The notes under the pieces were generated by a model. That model had not been told where the DNA came from and searched no databases. It worked only from the letters and a program-made list of their open reading frames with translations. From positions 1 to 31,766 of the IMG/VR virus record IMGVR_UViG_3300010354_017786: a stretch of DNA of 31,766 bases; one strand, written 5' to 3'. Shown piece by piece: positions 22,740 through 31,766 of this stretch. Source of the DNA: a virus. Position numbers and translations under genes: made by a program. The first letter of the stretch is position 1. Each line of letters starts with the position of its first letter.

Positions 22740-25700
22740 ATGGCCGATGAGCGCGTTGTAATAAAAATAGAAGTCAAGTCCGATGATAGGGATATTGACC
22801 GCACTCGACGCAAACTAGAACGTCTTGCTGGCGCACGTGATCGTGACAGAAAAAAAGAAGGTCTTGCCTCTCGTGGTCGATCTAATCGAGTAAGAAGAGA
22901 ACTCAATGAGGCTGGCGATCACTTTAACAAAGTCAGCAGAAAATACAAGAAAAGCTTTGACTATTTTGACAAAATGATCAAAGGGACAGGTTATGCCATG
23001 GTGAAATTCTTGGCGCTAACTGCAAAAGCAGTTGCTCTTGAGATGGCCGCCATGGGTGCAGCAATGATGCTCGTCCACGCCACATTTGCTACTGGACAAT
23101 TTATTATGAAAGCCTATAACGGCATGATGAAAATGACTGCGGCTGGAATGGCAGGAGTCGCCATAGCAGCAGGCACTGTTGCCGCAGCGCTTCGAGAACA
23201 ACAGGCGGCCATGTATGCATTTAGTGGTCGTGGTCAAGCAAAAGAATTTGGATCAGCACTAAATCAAACAAGAGTGCAAATGAGGGCTCTTACTATGGAT
23301 GCTTCGCTGGCATCTGTCGGTGTAGAAAACCTTACAGCCGCTTATGCAGAAGTGGTTAAAACTGGCGGAAGATTTACTGCCGCATCAACAGCATCTCTTA
23401 AAGGCTTAATGGATTTCGCAAGTGCTGGAATGGATCTGAAAGAAGGAACAAAACAAGCAGGTGCTCTCATTGCAACACTTCAAGACACCAAAAAATCATA
23501 CGGAGATGTAGTTAGCGCTGGGAAAAATTTCAGTCCCCAACTTAAAAAAGCATTAGAGGAATACGAAAAGGGTTCAGGAAAGAAAACCAAAGAAGGCCTA
23601 ACTGCTGCTATCAGATCTGGAGAACTTGCAAAACTTGGCGGGGTTGATGGTCAATTTGGGGCAGTATCTGGAACTTTAATAAACACACTTAAAGGCGAAT
23701 TTAATTTACTTCGTGGTCAATTTGCAGACTTTGGACAACAATTTCTTGGACCTATGAAAAAAGAAGCCAACGAATCATTTGCAATTATTTCTCGTGGACT
23801 TCAAAGACTTTCTGGCCAGGTTGGGGAATTTGGTAAAAGTGGTTTTATAGACAAAATTTCTGTTGTTGTTGATAAGATAACCAATTTTGTTGTTAGAACA
23901 ATGCGGGATTTTCTGCCCGACTCAGTGGGGATGTTTGAGCGAATTGGCGAATGGTGGGACAGGTTTACCTCTGGATGGAACAGGGTATTAGATGTTCTTC
24001 GACCATTTATTCAAGGAGCACGAGTATTTGAACAAATATTGAAGAATGCTTGGCTTCCGGTTTGGGAGCAGATAAAAGAAAACATGTACACATTCAATGA
24101 TCAGCTTTTAGCAAACCGACCAGAAATAGAAGAATTCGGAACAAACATTGGCAATTTATTACGCAAAGTTATGGAATATTTTAGCGAAGCAAGAAAGTTG
24201 TTCTTTCAGGCACTTCCATTCATTAACAAAGTCATTAAGGGGTTTACAAACCTCATTGAATTGTTTACTAGTTTCCTTGGTGGTTTTACAAAACTAACTG
24301 CCGGAATGGGCGGTATGGGTGGTTTTTCGGCACTAATCGGACTAATCGGTATGACTAGGGGAATGAAAAACACCAAGGGATATTTTACGCAAGCAAACAG
24401 TACTTCAGGTATTCGTGAAGTTGCCAACATGAATGTTAGATCGGATACGATTATTGTCAACGGGAGAGAAGTGGCTAAGTATGGGTCAGGAGCAAGAGGT
24501 GGGTCAACTGGTTTAGTTCAAAACAGCAACCGTATTCAAACTGCTCCCTATCCACATACTGGACCCTATAGAAGACCGCCCGGAAGTTCTTCGGGTGCTG
24601 GTTCTGGTGCTGGTTTTGCTTCACGCGGATCTAGTGGATCAACTCGTCGTCGCGGACAGTTTGTTTCGACCCCATACGGTAGAGCACAAGAAGGGCTAGG
24701 ACCCAACGGTGGCGCACTAATTACATCTGGTCCAAACAAGGGTCAGGAAGTCTTTACCCAAAATGTGCGAGGACAAGCAGTCACTTACATGCGCGACCCT
24801 AGGGGTCCTGGGTTTGGTCCAGCAGACAGGTCACAAGCCCCCGGCGTTTTCTATCAGAGTGGTGTTCGAGTGGATGCAAGTCAACGCATGCACGACAAAG
24901 GTTTTAAGAGCGTCACTGCGGCCGGACGAATCATAAATAGAAGAGAAAGATTCGCCAGATATTTTGGCGAAGGACAAAGACACGGAGCATCTGGGTATGT
25001 GACCGACACGCGAATGAAGAAATTCGCGGACAGAGTGATGGGCAGCAATACTGGATTAGGCAACCGAACCGTACTTGGTAAAGCATTTGACAATTATCGC
25101 AACAAGCAGGTAGCAAATAGTCAATATCTCGGTCCGCCAATTAATCCGAAAACTGGCAGACCTTTTGGACCAAAAACAAAAACATACCAAGCATGGGAGT
25201 TAACCACAAATAGAGCCTATACACCACCCGACCCCAACAGCATGAGGGGAAGGTTTTTTAACGGTCGTCTTTATAATAACTGGCTTTCATCAACATCAAA
25301 TATTACTGCTGGAGGACCAAAGCAACTTGGCAAAAACAACCCTTTCAGACTTGTTCAGAGTGCTCGCTTAGGGGCTAGGGGTGCTAGACAAAGCCGATTA
25401 GGAGGGATGATTCTTGGCAATGATGAAAGAAAAGGTTTTAGGGGTTCTGCAATGGCAGGGATGGGCGTAGGTATGGGGCTGGGCGCACTTGCAAATTCTG
25501 GAATGGTTTCAGAAGAAGCTCAAGGTTTCTTGAGTGCTGGTGCAATGATTGGAATGATGAACCCACTTGCTGGATTAGCTATAGGTCTTGGCGGTACTGC
25601 ACTAACTGCAAAAACAGAGGCCGGTGGAGCTGTTTCTGGTGCGGCTGCTGGTGCCACAATTGGAACGATGATTGCTCCTGGCTTCGGAACTGCCGCAGGT

Positions 25701-27560
25701 GCAATAATTGGCGCCGCAGTAGGTGGATTGATGGGTCGGGCAAATAGAATCAAAGATGAAAAAAATAAATCACGCAAAGCATTTGAAGGCGTCTTTGACA
25801 ATTTAGTTACACAAAACATGATTGGAATCCAACAAAGAATGTTGGAAAGTGGTGGTGTTGGTAAATCAGAAATAGTAAAAGCCGCTAAACGCGGTGGGCT
25901 CATAGATCAAAGTGCGAATCAAATTATTGATACATATCGAAAAGGCGGAAGTTCTGCCGACGTAATTGCAATGCTTGAAGCCAATCAAAGCCGATATGGT
26001 CTAGATGATAAGCAAATAAAAGCCATGAAAAAACAACCAGCCGAGGTTGTAAAAGCAATAGACAAAGTGGAAACAAGACAAAAAGCACAAAATCATTTGA
26101 CCGATGTTTATGCGAAAAGATTAGATGCACTTACGAAAATTACAGGCAAATCAGAACAAGAAGTTGAAACAATGGCAATGACGATGGGTGTTGATCTTTA
26201 CGATGCCACTGTTGATTTTAATGATGTTGTAGAGAAACTAGGCGTAAGTGTCGCCAAAACACGAGAGCAACTTCGCGGAATGCAGATGGATTTGGCCCTA
26301 AAAGGTCTTGATCAATTCTCTAAAGATTTAGAAAACTTAAATGCCCCAGAAATTCTTGATGAGCAGGCGAGAACATTTAGAGATATGGCAGATGCTGCGG
26401 ATGGAAAAATATCAGATTCAGAATTTGCAGAATTCATAAAAGGATTTGTTCCGAACATGTTGAATTTTGGGGGTGGCGGCCTACAGGGAACAATTGAGCA
26501 AATCAAACTGTTTGGACGAGGTGGTACTGAGTTCGGTAGAAAAGAAGGCGACATAACCAGTCCGTTTTACGGAATGGAAGATTTATTCACAAATAGTTTG
26601 GCTGGTCAGAGATATCAACAATACCTAGATACAACATACCAGCAAGGTGTTGGTATTGCTGGTGGTCAAATTAATGCAAAACTATTTGAGTCTCAAGCTG
26701 CTGGCAGGTTCTTAATGGACACAGATAGGTTTAGTGAGCAACTCAGCCTCCTTGATCTAGACATGCAGAAACAATTAATAAGCGATTTAGAAAATGGCTT
26801 ATTCCTTGGTGGCGACATGACTGAATACACCAGAGGCGACTTTGCGTCAGAACTATCTAAATACGGAATAGATGTAAATAGATTAAATCTACGAGGTATT
26901 GAGGATGATGATGCCCTAAACATAGCCTTGGATAAAATGCCACAAAACCTAAAAGATACTTATGGTGCAATAATTGAATTGTTTGGTAATTTTTTTGATA
27001 CGCGGGATTCAACAAAACCTGAGTGGATGACAGATGAATTTATAAAATTCGTTGCAAAGAACAACGATACATCTAGTCCAAGAGGTAAGGGAGTCGGCGA
27101 TACGACATCATCGCGCCTATCTCAAACGATGGGTCGCCATGCGCAAATGGATGGAATGCTGACCGGCAAGCGAACCGTAACATCTGCTTATCGCACCACT
27201 GGTCTTGGCTCAATGAATTCAGATCACATAACTGGCAGAGCGTATGATTTGGTTGGTCAAAATTTGGGCGCTTACCAAAGACTAGCTACCGCAAATGGCG
27301 GATTCGCTGAGTTCCACGGTTCAAATGCATCTAGACATTTACATGTGGTTCCAAGACTAAGCGCTTTTGGTGATACTGGATCGGTGTCATCAAAGATAAT
27401 GGCAACACCAGTAGTACCAACAACATCTAATCAAGGTAATTCCGGTATTACAATTTCACAAAATATTTACGGTTCGCCAAATGCATCTCCAGATCAAATA
27501 GCCGATGCTGCTGTAAGGAAATTGAAACTAGCTCTTGAAAATGAAAGACAGCGACGATGA
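22740..27560 (+). CDS. Tape measure protein with C-terminal M15-like peptidase domain
   Basis: This 1606-residue protein sets tail length and is ejected before the DNA. It begins with a charged region (1-80), then long Ala-rich hydrophobic helices (84-145), and has a second Gly/Ala-rich hydrophobic tract at about 904-1001 that could form a membrane pore. The region 600-900 is Gly/Ser/Arg-rich. The end (about 1478-1545) reads as an M15-type D,D-peptidase: SAYRT, then SDHITGRAYD with His1496 and Asp1503 as metal ligands, and SRHLHVVP with His1533 and His1535. It would open peptidoglycan during entry. Two G[F/L]ASR motifs (41-45 at 22860-22874 and 625-629 at 24612-24626) match the motif in the giant protease fusion. 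A GGAG ribosome-binding site precedes the ATG. Confidence 0.93.
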   Translation: MADERVVIKIEVKSDDRDIDRTRRKLERLAGARDRDRKKEGLASRGRSNRVRRELNEAGDHFNKVSRKYKKSFDYFDKMIKGTGYAMVKFLALTAKAVALEMAAMGAAMMLVHATFATGQFIMKAYNGMMKMTAAGMAGVAIAAGTVAAALREQQAAMYAFSGRGQAKEFGSALNQTRVQMRALTMDASLASVGVENLTAAYAEVVKTGGRFTAASTASLKGLMDFASAGMDLKEGTKQAGALIATLQDTKKSYGDVVSAGKNFSPQLKKALEEYEKGSGKKTKEGLTAAIRSGELAKLGGVDGQFGAVSGTLINTLKGEFNLLRGQFADFGQQFLGPMKKEANESFAIISRGLQRLSGQVGEFGKSGFIDKISVVVDKITNFVVRTMRDFLPDSVGMFERIGEWWDRFTSGWNRVLDVLRPFIQGARVFEQILKNAWLPVWEQIKENMYTFNDQLLANRPEIEEFGTNIGNLLRKVMEYFSEARKLFFQALPFINKVIKGFTNLIELFTSFLGGFTKLTAGMGGMGGFSALIGLIGMTRGMKNTKGYFTQANSTSGIREVANMNVRSDTIIVNGREVAKYGSGARGGSTGLVQNSNRIQTAPYPHTGPYRRPPGSSSGAGSGAGFASRGSSGSTRRRGQFVSTPYGRAQEGLGPNGGALITSGPNKGQEVFTQNVRGQAVTYMRDPRGPGFGPADRSQAPGVFYQSGVRVDASQRMHDKGFKSVTAAGRIINRRERFARYFGEGQRHGASGYVTDTRMKKFADRVMGSNTGLGNRTVLGKAFDNYRNKQVANSQYLGPPINPKTGRPFGPKTKTYQAWELTTNRAYTPPDPNSMRGRFFNGRLYNNWLSSTSNITAGGPKQLGKNNPFRLVQSARLGARGARQSRLGGMILGNDERKGFRGSAMAGMGVGMGLGALANSGMVSEEAQGFLSAGAMIGMMNPLAGLAIGLGGTALTAKTEAGGAVSGAAAGATIGTMIAPGFGTAAGAIIGAAVGGLMGRANRIKDEKNKSRKAFEGVFDNLVTQNMIGIQQRMLESGGVGKSEIVKAAKRGGLIDQSANQIIDTYRKGGSSADVIAMLEANQSRYGLDDKQIKAMKKQPAEVVKAIDKVETRQKAQNHLTDVYAKRLDALTKITGKSEQEVETMAMTMGVDLYDATVDFNDVVEKLGVSVAKTREQLRGMQMDLALKGLDQFSKDLENLNAPEILDEQARTFRDMADAADGKISDSEFAEFIKGFVPNMLNFGGGGLQGTIEQIKLFGRGGTEFGRKEGDITSPFYGMEDLFTNSLAGQRYQQYLDTTYQQGVGIAGGQINAKLFESQAAGRFLMDTDRFSEQLSLLDLDMQKQLISDLENGLFLGGDMTEYTRGDFASELSKYGIDVNRLNLRGIEDDDALNIALDKMPQNLKDTYGAIIELFGNFFDTRDSTKPEWMTDEFIKFVAKNNDTSSPRGKGVGDTTSSRLSQTMGRHAQMDGMLTGKRTVTSAYRTTGLGSMNSDHITGRAYDLVGQNLGAYQRLATANGGFAEFHGSNASRHLHVVPRLSAFGDTGSVSSKIMATPVVPTTSNQGNSGITISQNIYGSPNASPDQIADAAVRKLKLALENERQRR

Positions 27561-30421
27561 CAGACCCAATTGAGTTCACACGAATTTTCCCAAGTGGCTT
27601 TAATACTAGCCCAGGAAATATTATTCAGACATCAATGTCTACAAGACTTAGGGGGACGATAGGAGGTTCAACTACTCAACGCATTAGGTACGGATATTCT
27701 GATGAAACTCAGACCGACTTTACACCTATTCCAGCACGATTTGCTTGCCAAGCAACAAATTTTGTCAAAAGCGTCTTACTTAAGGGATATAAAGGAAATA
27801 CTGTGGTTTCTGAATTTAAAACATGGTTGCGTGTATATAGAGAAATTTGGTCTCCAAGTATTAATCCTACATATCGAAACTATAAAAATAAAGATGGACT
27901 AATTTCTATACCTAATCCTTTTCTTCCAAGTCGTCGTCAATACTACGATTCACTACCCGAAGAAGGATCATGTTCAATTCCGGATGATCCATATACGGTA
28001 GCAATGGGGCAGTATGTGCTGCTGTGGCTTAGATGGGATGGTGCTGGGGAACCTGGACCCCGAACGCCGTATGGGGTACTTTTTGATTGGTACTGGTCTG
28101 GAATAACAGACGTTAGTAGACAGTCGGTAGATCTAAATCAAACACCAATAAGAAGTAGTGGGAATTCAAAATCTCGCTCAACTGTCTTTTCTACGACTGG
28201 TATAAATAGTTGGTCATCAGTACTCGGATCAAATACATATCCGGGTTACTATATAACAAATTTAAATGTATATGGCACTACTGATGTAAGATATCTTTTA
28301 CAAGATGATCCTGAAAATCCTACGCCACAAAATCAAACTCAAAAGCGTGTATCAATTAATGTTCCTGAAATCAAAAGACAATTAGTTGATATTAATTCAT
28401 CAGGTATTGGGCTATATAAGGATGCCGATACGGGTAAGATACAACCCCTCGGCGCTAGACCAAATCAGTCAGCAGCAAATTTTAACGGGATTTCACTCTC
28501 TAATTACCTATTTAGTGAATTAACCCTAGATCTAAACGGTTACAAATATTTAATAATGGTGGATGAAGATACCCAGTTCAAACTTGAAAGACATAAGGCA
28601 GTGGGGGAGTTGGGTACATTTGATCTAAGTCAAACTGGGGGTAAAAAAATAATTCCATCAGGAGCAAATCAAAATTATGTAGAGCCAAATATAAAATTTG
28701 GTTTTACTCCGAATCTTCCATCGGTTTGGGAAGTTAGCCCAAGGGATACTAGTCAAACCTTACCAGTAAGGGTGGTTGATGGCGCAGAGCTATCAGGCCT
28801 TCCTGCAGACGCAGACAATAAATGGATTTCTGGATACGCCCCAACCATAAACAGTGAAACCGAACGAGATGCCGCTAGAGCAATGTATTGGTATGTGTTG
28901 CCTATCCAAACTCGAACCCCTCAAGGAGGGGGTTGTATGTGCGTAAAGTCAACTGTTTCAGATCCCGCGACGAATTTTACATCGCCTAATTCGTGTTACC
29001 AAGGACTTCATTTTGGAAAATTTCTTAAAAGCGATGTTGATGCACGAGGCTTTTCTGATGGTCAGTTACAAGATTGGGTTGGGGCAATAGATCAAAAAGC
29101 AAAAGCAGAATTATCTAATAATTTAATTAGTACTAAATTTGTTGGCTACTATGCTCATGGTTCTGGGTACATAAAACCAGAGGTAACTAAAATCACATTT
29201 AGTTTGAACGGAGTTGATGGATACAGGGGTGGCTCAAAACAAACATTTCCATCGTCTTCTTACGTCGGCGTTGGAACCTCGTCTGCCAATGCGCAATTCA
29301 ATACAGGTGGAACTTCTTCTGGCAGTTCAAGCCAATCTGGCTACAGTGGCCCGCCAAAAGATTGGAAGAAAATATTAACGGATTCAATGGCAAAACTGCT
29401 TGAGGGTTCAGCAATTGATAGATTGACACCAAATAGACTTTCTAAAATTTTATCCCAAAGAGTCAGTGAAGGTGCTCCACTAAGTTTATTAAAAGAAATT
29501 GCTCTTAAATCCATACTTGATGCTAAATTGACCGTACTGCAAGCTGCTGGCAAAAACAAAAAACAAGCCCTAAAGGAATTAGAAAACGATCCACTATACC
29601 AATCTCTTGTGCTTGCAGTTAATACAACTAAAAAGTTAGCACGTACAGCAACTAGTGGTGGCACGGAAACCGGCTCAACAGATTCTTCAAATTCAGAAAA
29701 CGAAACCAGAACTATTCGCATAAATGTAGTTCGTGGTTTACCAGGGTACAGACCCGACATACGACCAACAGCAAGTGTCGTTGGACAACCAGAACTAGTT
29801 CAGACATATACTGTCATTCAGGATGGCGAAAATATCAGCGATTCAAAACCTCGACGATTTGTGTTTCCTTTTGTTCCAAGAGAAGTTAATTACTCAGGAA
29901 TCGGAGCAAATTGGCAGGAGATCCCTAGAAGTGGAAATTACCCAATTGTTGACTGGACTGGGTTTAATTTGTTAAAAATTAGTTTTAATTTTGACATCGT
30001 TGACATGAAGTATGCAGGCATACAAGGGTTTGGTCTTAATTATTCGTGCGAAGAATCTATAAGAACCCTAAGAGAAATGGCACAAACTCCATACCCAGTA
30101 ACATTTTTAAACATGGACAAATTTATGCAGAATGAAGTTCGTTGGCCACTTTTAACATCTGGTAGAGGTATTGAATTTGTAATTGCAGAATTTAGTGTTA
30201 CTGCTGTTCAGCGCACTGGTGGTGGCACCATAAGAGACGGTACTGATTCCAACCAAATCTCTAGGGCATCATGCTCTATGACACTTCAAGAAATTCCAAT
30301 TGAGACGGTCGATATCGTTCAAATGCCCAAAATTGTTCCATGTAAGAAAAATTGTGGCGGAGACATACCTACCAAAGAACAACTAAAAGAATATTTATTG
30401 TTCACTTCTTATAGAGGCTAA
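27557..30421 (+). CDS. Large baseplate or tail-hub protein
   Basis: This 954-residue protein overlaps the tape measure stop by ATGA. Its last 200 residues look like a hub-associated baseplate protein: RRFVFPFVPREVNYSGIGAN, then WTGFNLLKISFNFDIVD, a FGLNYSCEESIRTLREM helix, FLNMDKFMQNEVRWPLL and AEFSVTAVQRTGGG. The first 550 residues are aromatic and beta-rich, with an unusual Cys cluster (GGGCMCV near 459) and no family I know. Ser/Gly/Thr-rich linkers near 570-597 and 700-717 separate the parts, with a helical block between them. It is much larger than the typical hub adaptor, so the N-terminal part may be an added peripheral or host-contact domain. Confidence 0.75.
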   Translation: MTDPIEFTRIFPSGFNTSPGNIIQTSMSTRLRGTIGGSTTQRIRYGYSDETQTDFTPIPARFACQATNFVKSVLLKGYKGNTVVSEFKTWLRVYREIWSPSINPTYRNYKNKDGLISIPNPFLPSRRQYYDSLPEEGSCSIPDDPYTVAMGQYVLLWLRWDGAGEPGPRTPYGVLFDWYWSGITDVSRQSVDLNQTPIRSSGNSKSRSTVFSTTGINSWSSVLGSNTYPGYYITNLNVYGTTDVRYLLQDDPENPTPQNQTQKRVSINVPEIKRQLVDINSSGIGLYKDADTGKIQPLGARPNQSAANFNGISLSNYLFSELTLDLNGYKYLIMVDEDTQFKLERHKAVGELGTFDLSQTGGKKIIPSGANQNYVEPNIKFGFTPNLPSVWEVSPRDTSQTLPVRVVDGAELSGLPADADNKWISGYAPTINSETERDAARAMYWYVLPIQTRTPQGGGCMCVKSTVSDPATNFTSPNSCYQGLHFGKFLKSDVDARGFSDGQLQDWVGAIDQKAKAELSNNLISTKFVGYYAHGSGYIKPEVTKITFSLNGVDGYRGGSKQTFPSSSYVGVGTSSANAQFNTGGTSSGSSSQSGYSGPPKDWKKILTDSMAKLLEGSAIDRLTPNRLSKILSQRVSEGAPLSLLKEIALKSILDAKLTVLQAAGKNKKQALKELENDPLYQSLVLAVNTTKKLARTATSGGTETGSTDSSNSENETRTIRINVVRGLPGYRPDIRPTASVVGQPELVQTYTVIQDGENISDSKPRRFVFPFVPREVNYSGIGANWQEIPRSGNYPIVDWTGFNLLKISFNFDIVDMKYAGIQGFGLNYSCEESIRTLREMAQTPYPVTFLNMDKFMQNEVRWPLLTSGRGIEFVIAEFSVTAVQRTGGGTIRDGTDSNQISRASCSMTLQEIPIETVDIVQMPKIVPCKKNCGGDIPTKEQLKEYLLFTSYRG

Positions 30422-30432
30422 AGGTTTTAAGA

Positions 30433-31617
30433 ATGTCAAATACAAGCACAGATAGATTTCTCACTCACAGAGATCTTCCAGTTAGGGGCATTGAAAAATT
30501 CAATGTTACTTTTGGTGATATTGCTGAAAATATTAAAGAATCCATAAATGATTCAATTCTTTCGTGTGAAGTTAATTATTCAATGGATATGGCTACTGAA
30601 ATTACTCTTCAAATTATTGATAGAGATTACACTAGGACAAAAGGACAATTATCTTTTGCATCTGGAAACTATTTCAACATTGCTAGAGATGTTACGTATA
30701 TGACTAAACAAATTACGGATATTTCATTTGACGACAACACTCAAATTGCTTCAGTTGGTCTAAAAACTATATTAATGGAAGTAGCAGACATATCGGTTAG
30801 TCAAGATCAAGGGGTATCTCCGATATGGACGATAAAATGCAGACCCAAAGCAGTACAGCAAATGAAAAGGGATAAAAAACCTGAAGTAATTCAAGGCAAT
30901 GGTTCAGAATATGTTAAAGCTGCGTGCTTGAAGTATGGCTTAAAACATGTTATTGAACCAACAACCAAGAGCAAGAAAATCACTAAAGCAAGTGGCGACA
31001 ATGAAGCAGACTCTGTGTGGGATGTAATACAAAATCTTGCACAGCAAGCAAAATTTAAATGTTTTGAAGTAGATGGAACTCTTTTTTTTGCGTCTATGAA
31101 ATGGTTGATGTACAAATGGGGACCGGATGCGATTACTTATACAGCAACGGTTAAGGATAAAACAAAAACACCACCAAAAGATGTAAATAGGGTGGTGACT
31201 AGACGATATATACCACTAATTCCTGGCGAAGTAGGTAAGGCATATGAAATGATGCGACTACCATCAATGAATAAATCCGATAATGCTGTTATGGAGGCTA
31301 CTGGTTCGGCAGAAATTGAGCGAACAAACGGTGTCGGAATTAGACCCGGAATGACTGTTTTCGTAAGCGGTATACCAACTTTTGTTGGATACTATCTAGT
31401 CACTTCTGTAAACTTTGAAGAGCGAAGTCCAAATCCGGTAGGAATTAATTTTCAAACACCAGAAAGACGACCCAAAGAAAAAATTGTGGGTCTTCAGGTT
31501 GGTCCTATTTACCCAGACACAAACGACCCAATTGGACCAGATGTCTTGATTCCCTACCTAAATGCGCGTACAACATCTTCCGTTAACACTGGAAGACGGG
31601 GCAGGCCAACAACATAA
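30433..31617 (+). CDS. Baseplate hub protein (gp27/gpD-like)
   Basis: This 394-residue protein has the hub plan of contractile phages: an N-terminal barrel with EKFNVTFGDIAENI and SCEVNYSMDMATEITLQIIDRDYT, a VSPIWTIKCRPKAVQQMK segment, a middle domain with SVWDVIQNLAQQAKFKCFEVDGTLFFASM, typical of gp27/XkdQ-like hubs, and a C-terminal barrel with GVGIRPGMTVFVSGIPTFVGYYLVTSVNFEERSPNPVGINFQTPE. It would link the tube to the central spike. The next gene starts inside its stop codon. Assignment rests on domain order and place. Confidence 0.75.
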   Translation: MSNTSTDRFLTHRDLPVRGIEKFNVTFGDIAENIKESINDSILSCEVNYSMDMATEITLQIIDRDYTRTKGQLSFASGNYFNIARDVTYMTKQITDISFDDNTQIASVGLKTILMEVADISVSQDQGVSPIWTIKCRPKAVQQMKRDKKPEVIQGNGSEYVKAACLKYGLKHVIEPTTKSKKITKASGDNEADSVWDVIQNLAQQAKFKCFEVDGTLFFASMKWLMYKWGPDAITYTATVKDKTKTPPKDVNRVVTRRYIPLIPGEVGKAYEMMRLPSMNKSDNAVMEATGSAEIERTNGVGIRPGMTVFVSGIPTFVGYYLVTSVNFEERSPNPVGINFQTPERRPKEKIVGLQVGPIYPDTNDPIGPDVLIPYLNARTTSSVNTGRRGRPTT

Positions 31618-31766
31618 TGAGAGGTAGCCGACCAGACTTAGTGCGACGAGACAACGGATCTCCTCACCCGTTTAGCGGAGGGGGGCTCTATGTTGGCAAA
31701 GTAAAATCTGTAGGTCAGGGCAACACTGTGAGTATAAGAATTCCCGGACTTGGTATAAATATAGCC
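31617..31766 (+). CDS. Probable baseplate spike protein with OB-like start (partial)
   Basis: An ATG overlapping the hub stop (TAATG) opens a frame that is still open at the right edge after 50 codons. The visible part has a basic start (MRGSRPDLVRRDNG) followed by YVGKVKSVGQGNTVSIRIPGLG, a strand-turn-strand pattern expected of the OB-fold domain of gpV/gp5-type spike proteins, which follow the hub in many contractile phages. Only the N-terminus is available. Confidence 0.6.
   Translation, partial: MRGSRPDLVRRDNGSPHPFSGGGLYVGKVKSVGQGNTVSIRIPGLGINIA

Noticed and set aside
25520-25903. A 127-codon minus-strand frame in the tape measure
   Set aside because: It mirrors the Gly/Ala-rich hydrophobic tract of the tape measure and is Pro/Ala-rich as a complement artefact.
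30651-30671. LSFASGN in the hub protein as a motif copy
   Set aside because: No Gly before Phe and no Arg after Ser; it lies in a predicted strand of the barrel.
1-31766. tRNA genes, CRISPR arrays, insertion sequences, integrase and attachment sites
   Set aside because: Reading both strands by eye showed no cloverleaf, no regular direct-repeat array, no transposase or integrase motif; a faint tRNA-like fold could still be missed without a covariance search.

Overview
This window is part of the genome of a tailed phage with a contractile tail (myovirus type), or of a prophage of that kind. Diagnostic genes are a large terminase, an HK97-type portal, an S78-family prohead protease, a tail sheath and tail tube pair, a frameshifted tail-assembly chaperone, a 1606-residue tape measure and baseplate hub genes. 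Base composition is AT-leaning and gene packing is tight. The mix of genes recalls uncultivated phages of aquatic bacteria, possibly of actinobacteria, but nothing in the window fixes the host. I saw no tRNA, CRISPR array, integrase or insertion sequence.

Layout. Positions 1-9935 are read from the minus strand: a small two-helix membrane protein, then the portal, then one enormous open frame that starts at 7670 and runs off the left edge (at least 2556 codons). This frame begins as a prohead protease. It continues as a multidomain 'polyvalent' protein: an EF-hand-like loop, an ArdC-type antirestriction N-domain, a zincin metallopeptidase (HETIH), four KTSC-like domains, a DUF2958 domain and several unrecognised acidic segments. 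A short motif, G-[F/L]-A-S-R or a close variant, occurs twelve times and mostly separates these segments. The same motif occurs twice in the tape measure encoded on the other strand.

From 10002 everything is read from the plus strand. Terminase is followed by a recombination and DNA-metabolism block: an unknown gene, a Rad52/22-like annealing protein, a RecB/Cas4-like nuclease, an unknown gene, an HNH protein, a RuvC-like resolvase, a helical protein, and a ParB-like / PAPS-reductase-like / ParB-like trio. Then come a small Arg-rich protein, the head-tail connector, tail completion and tail terminator genes, an unknown gene, sheath, tube, chaperone with -1 frameshift, tape measure with a C-terminal M15-like peptidase domain, a large baseplate protein, a hub protein and the start of a spike-like protein. 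No major capsid gene is present; it probably lies left of position 1.

The most striking observation is the motif-punctuated giant protease fusion together with its motif in the tape measure. I infer, without proof, that the phage protease may process both, releasing a set of internal or injected proteins that include antirestriction-type domains. A docking or packaging tag is the main alternative.
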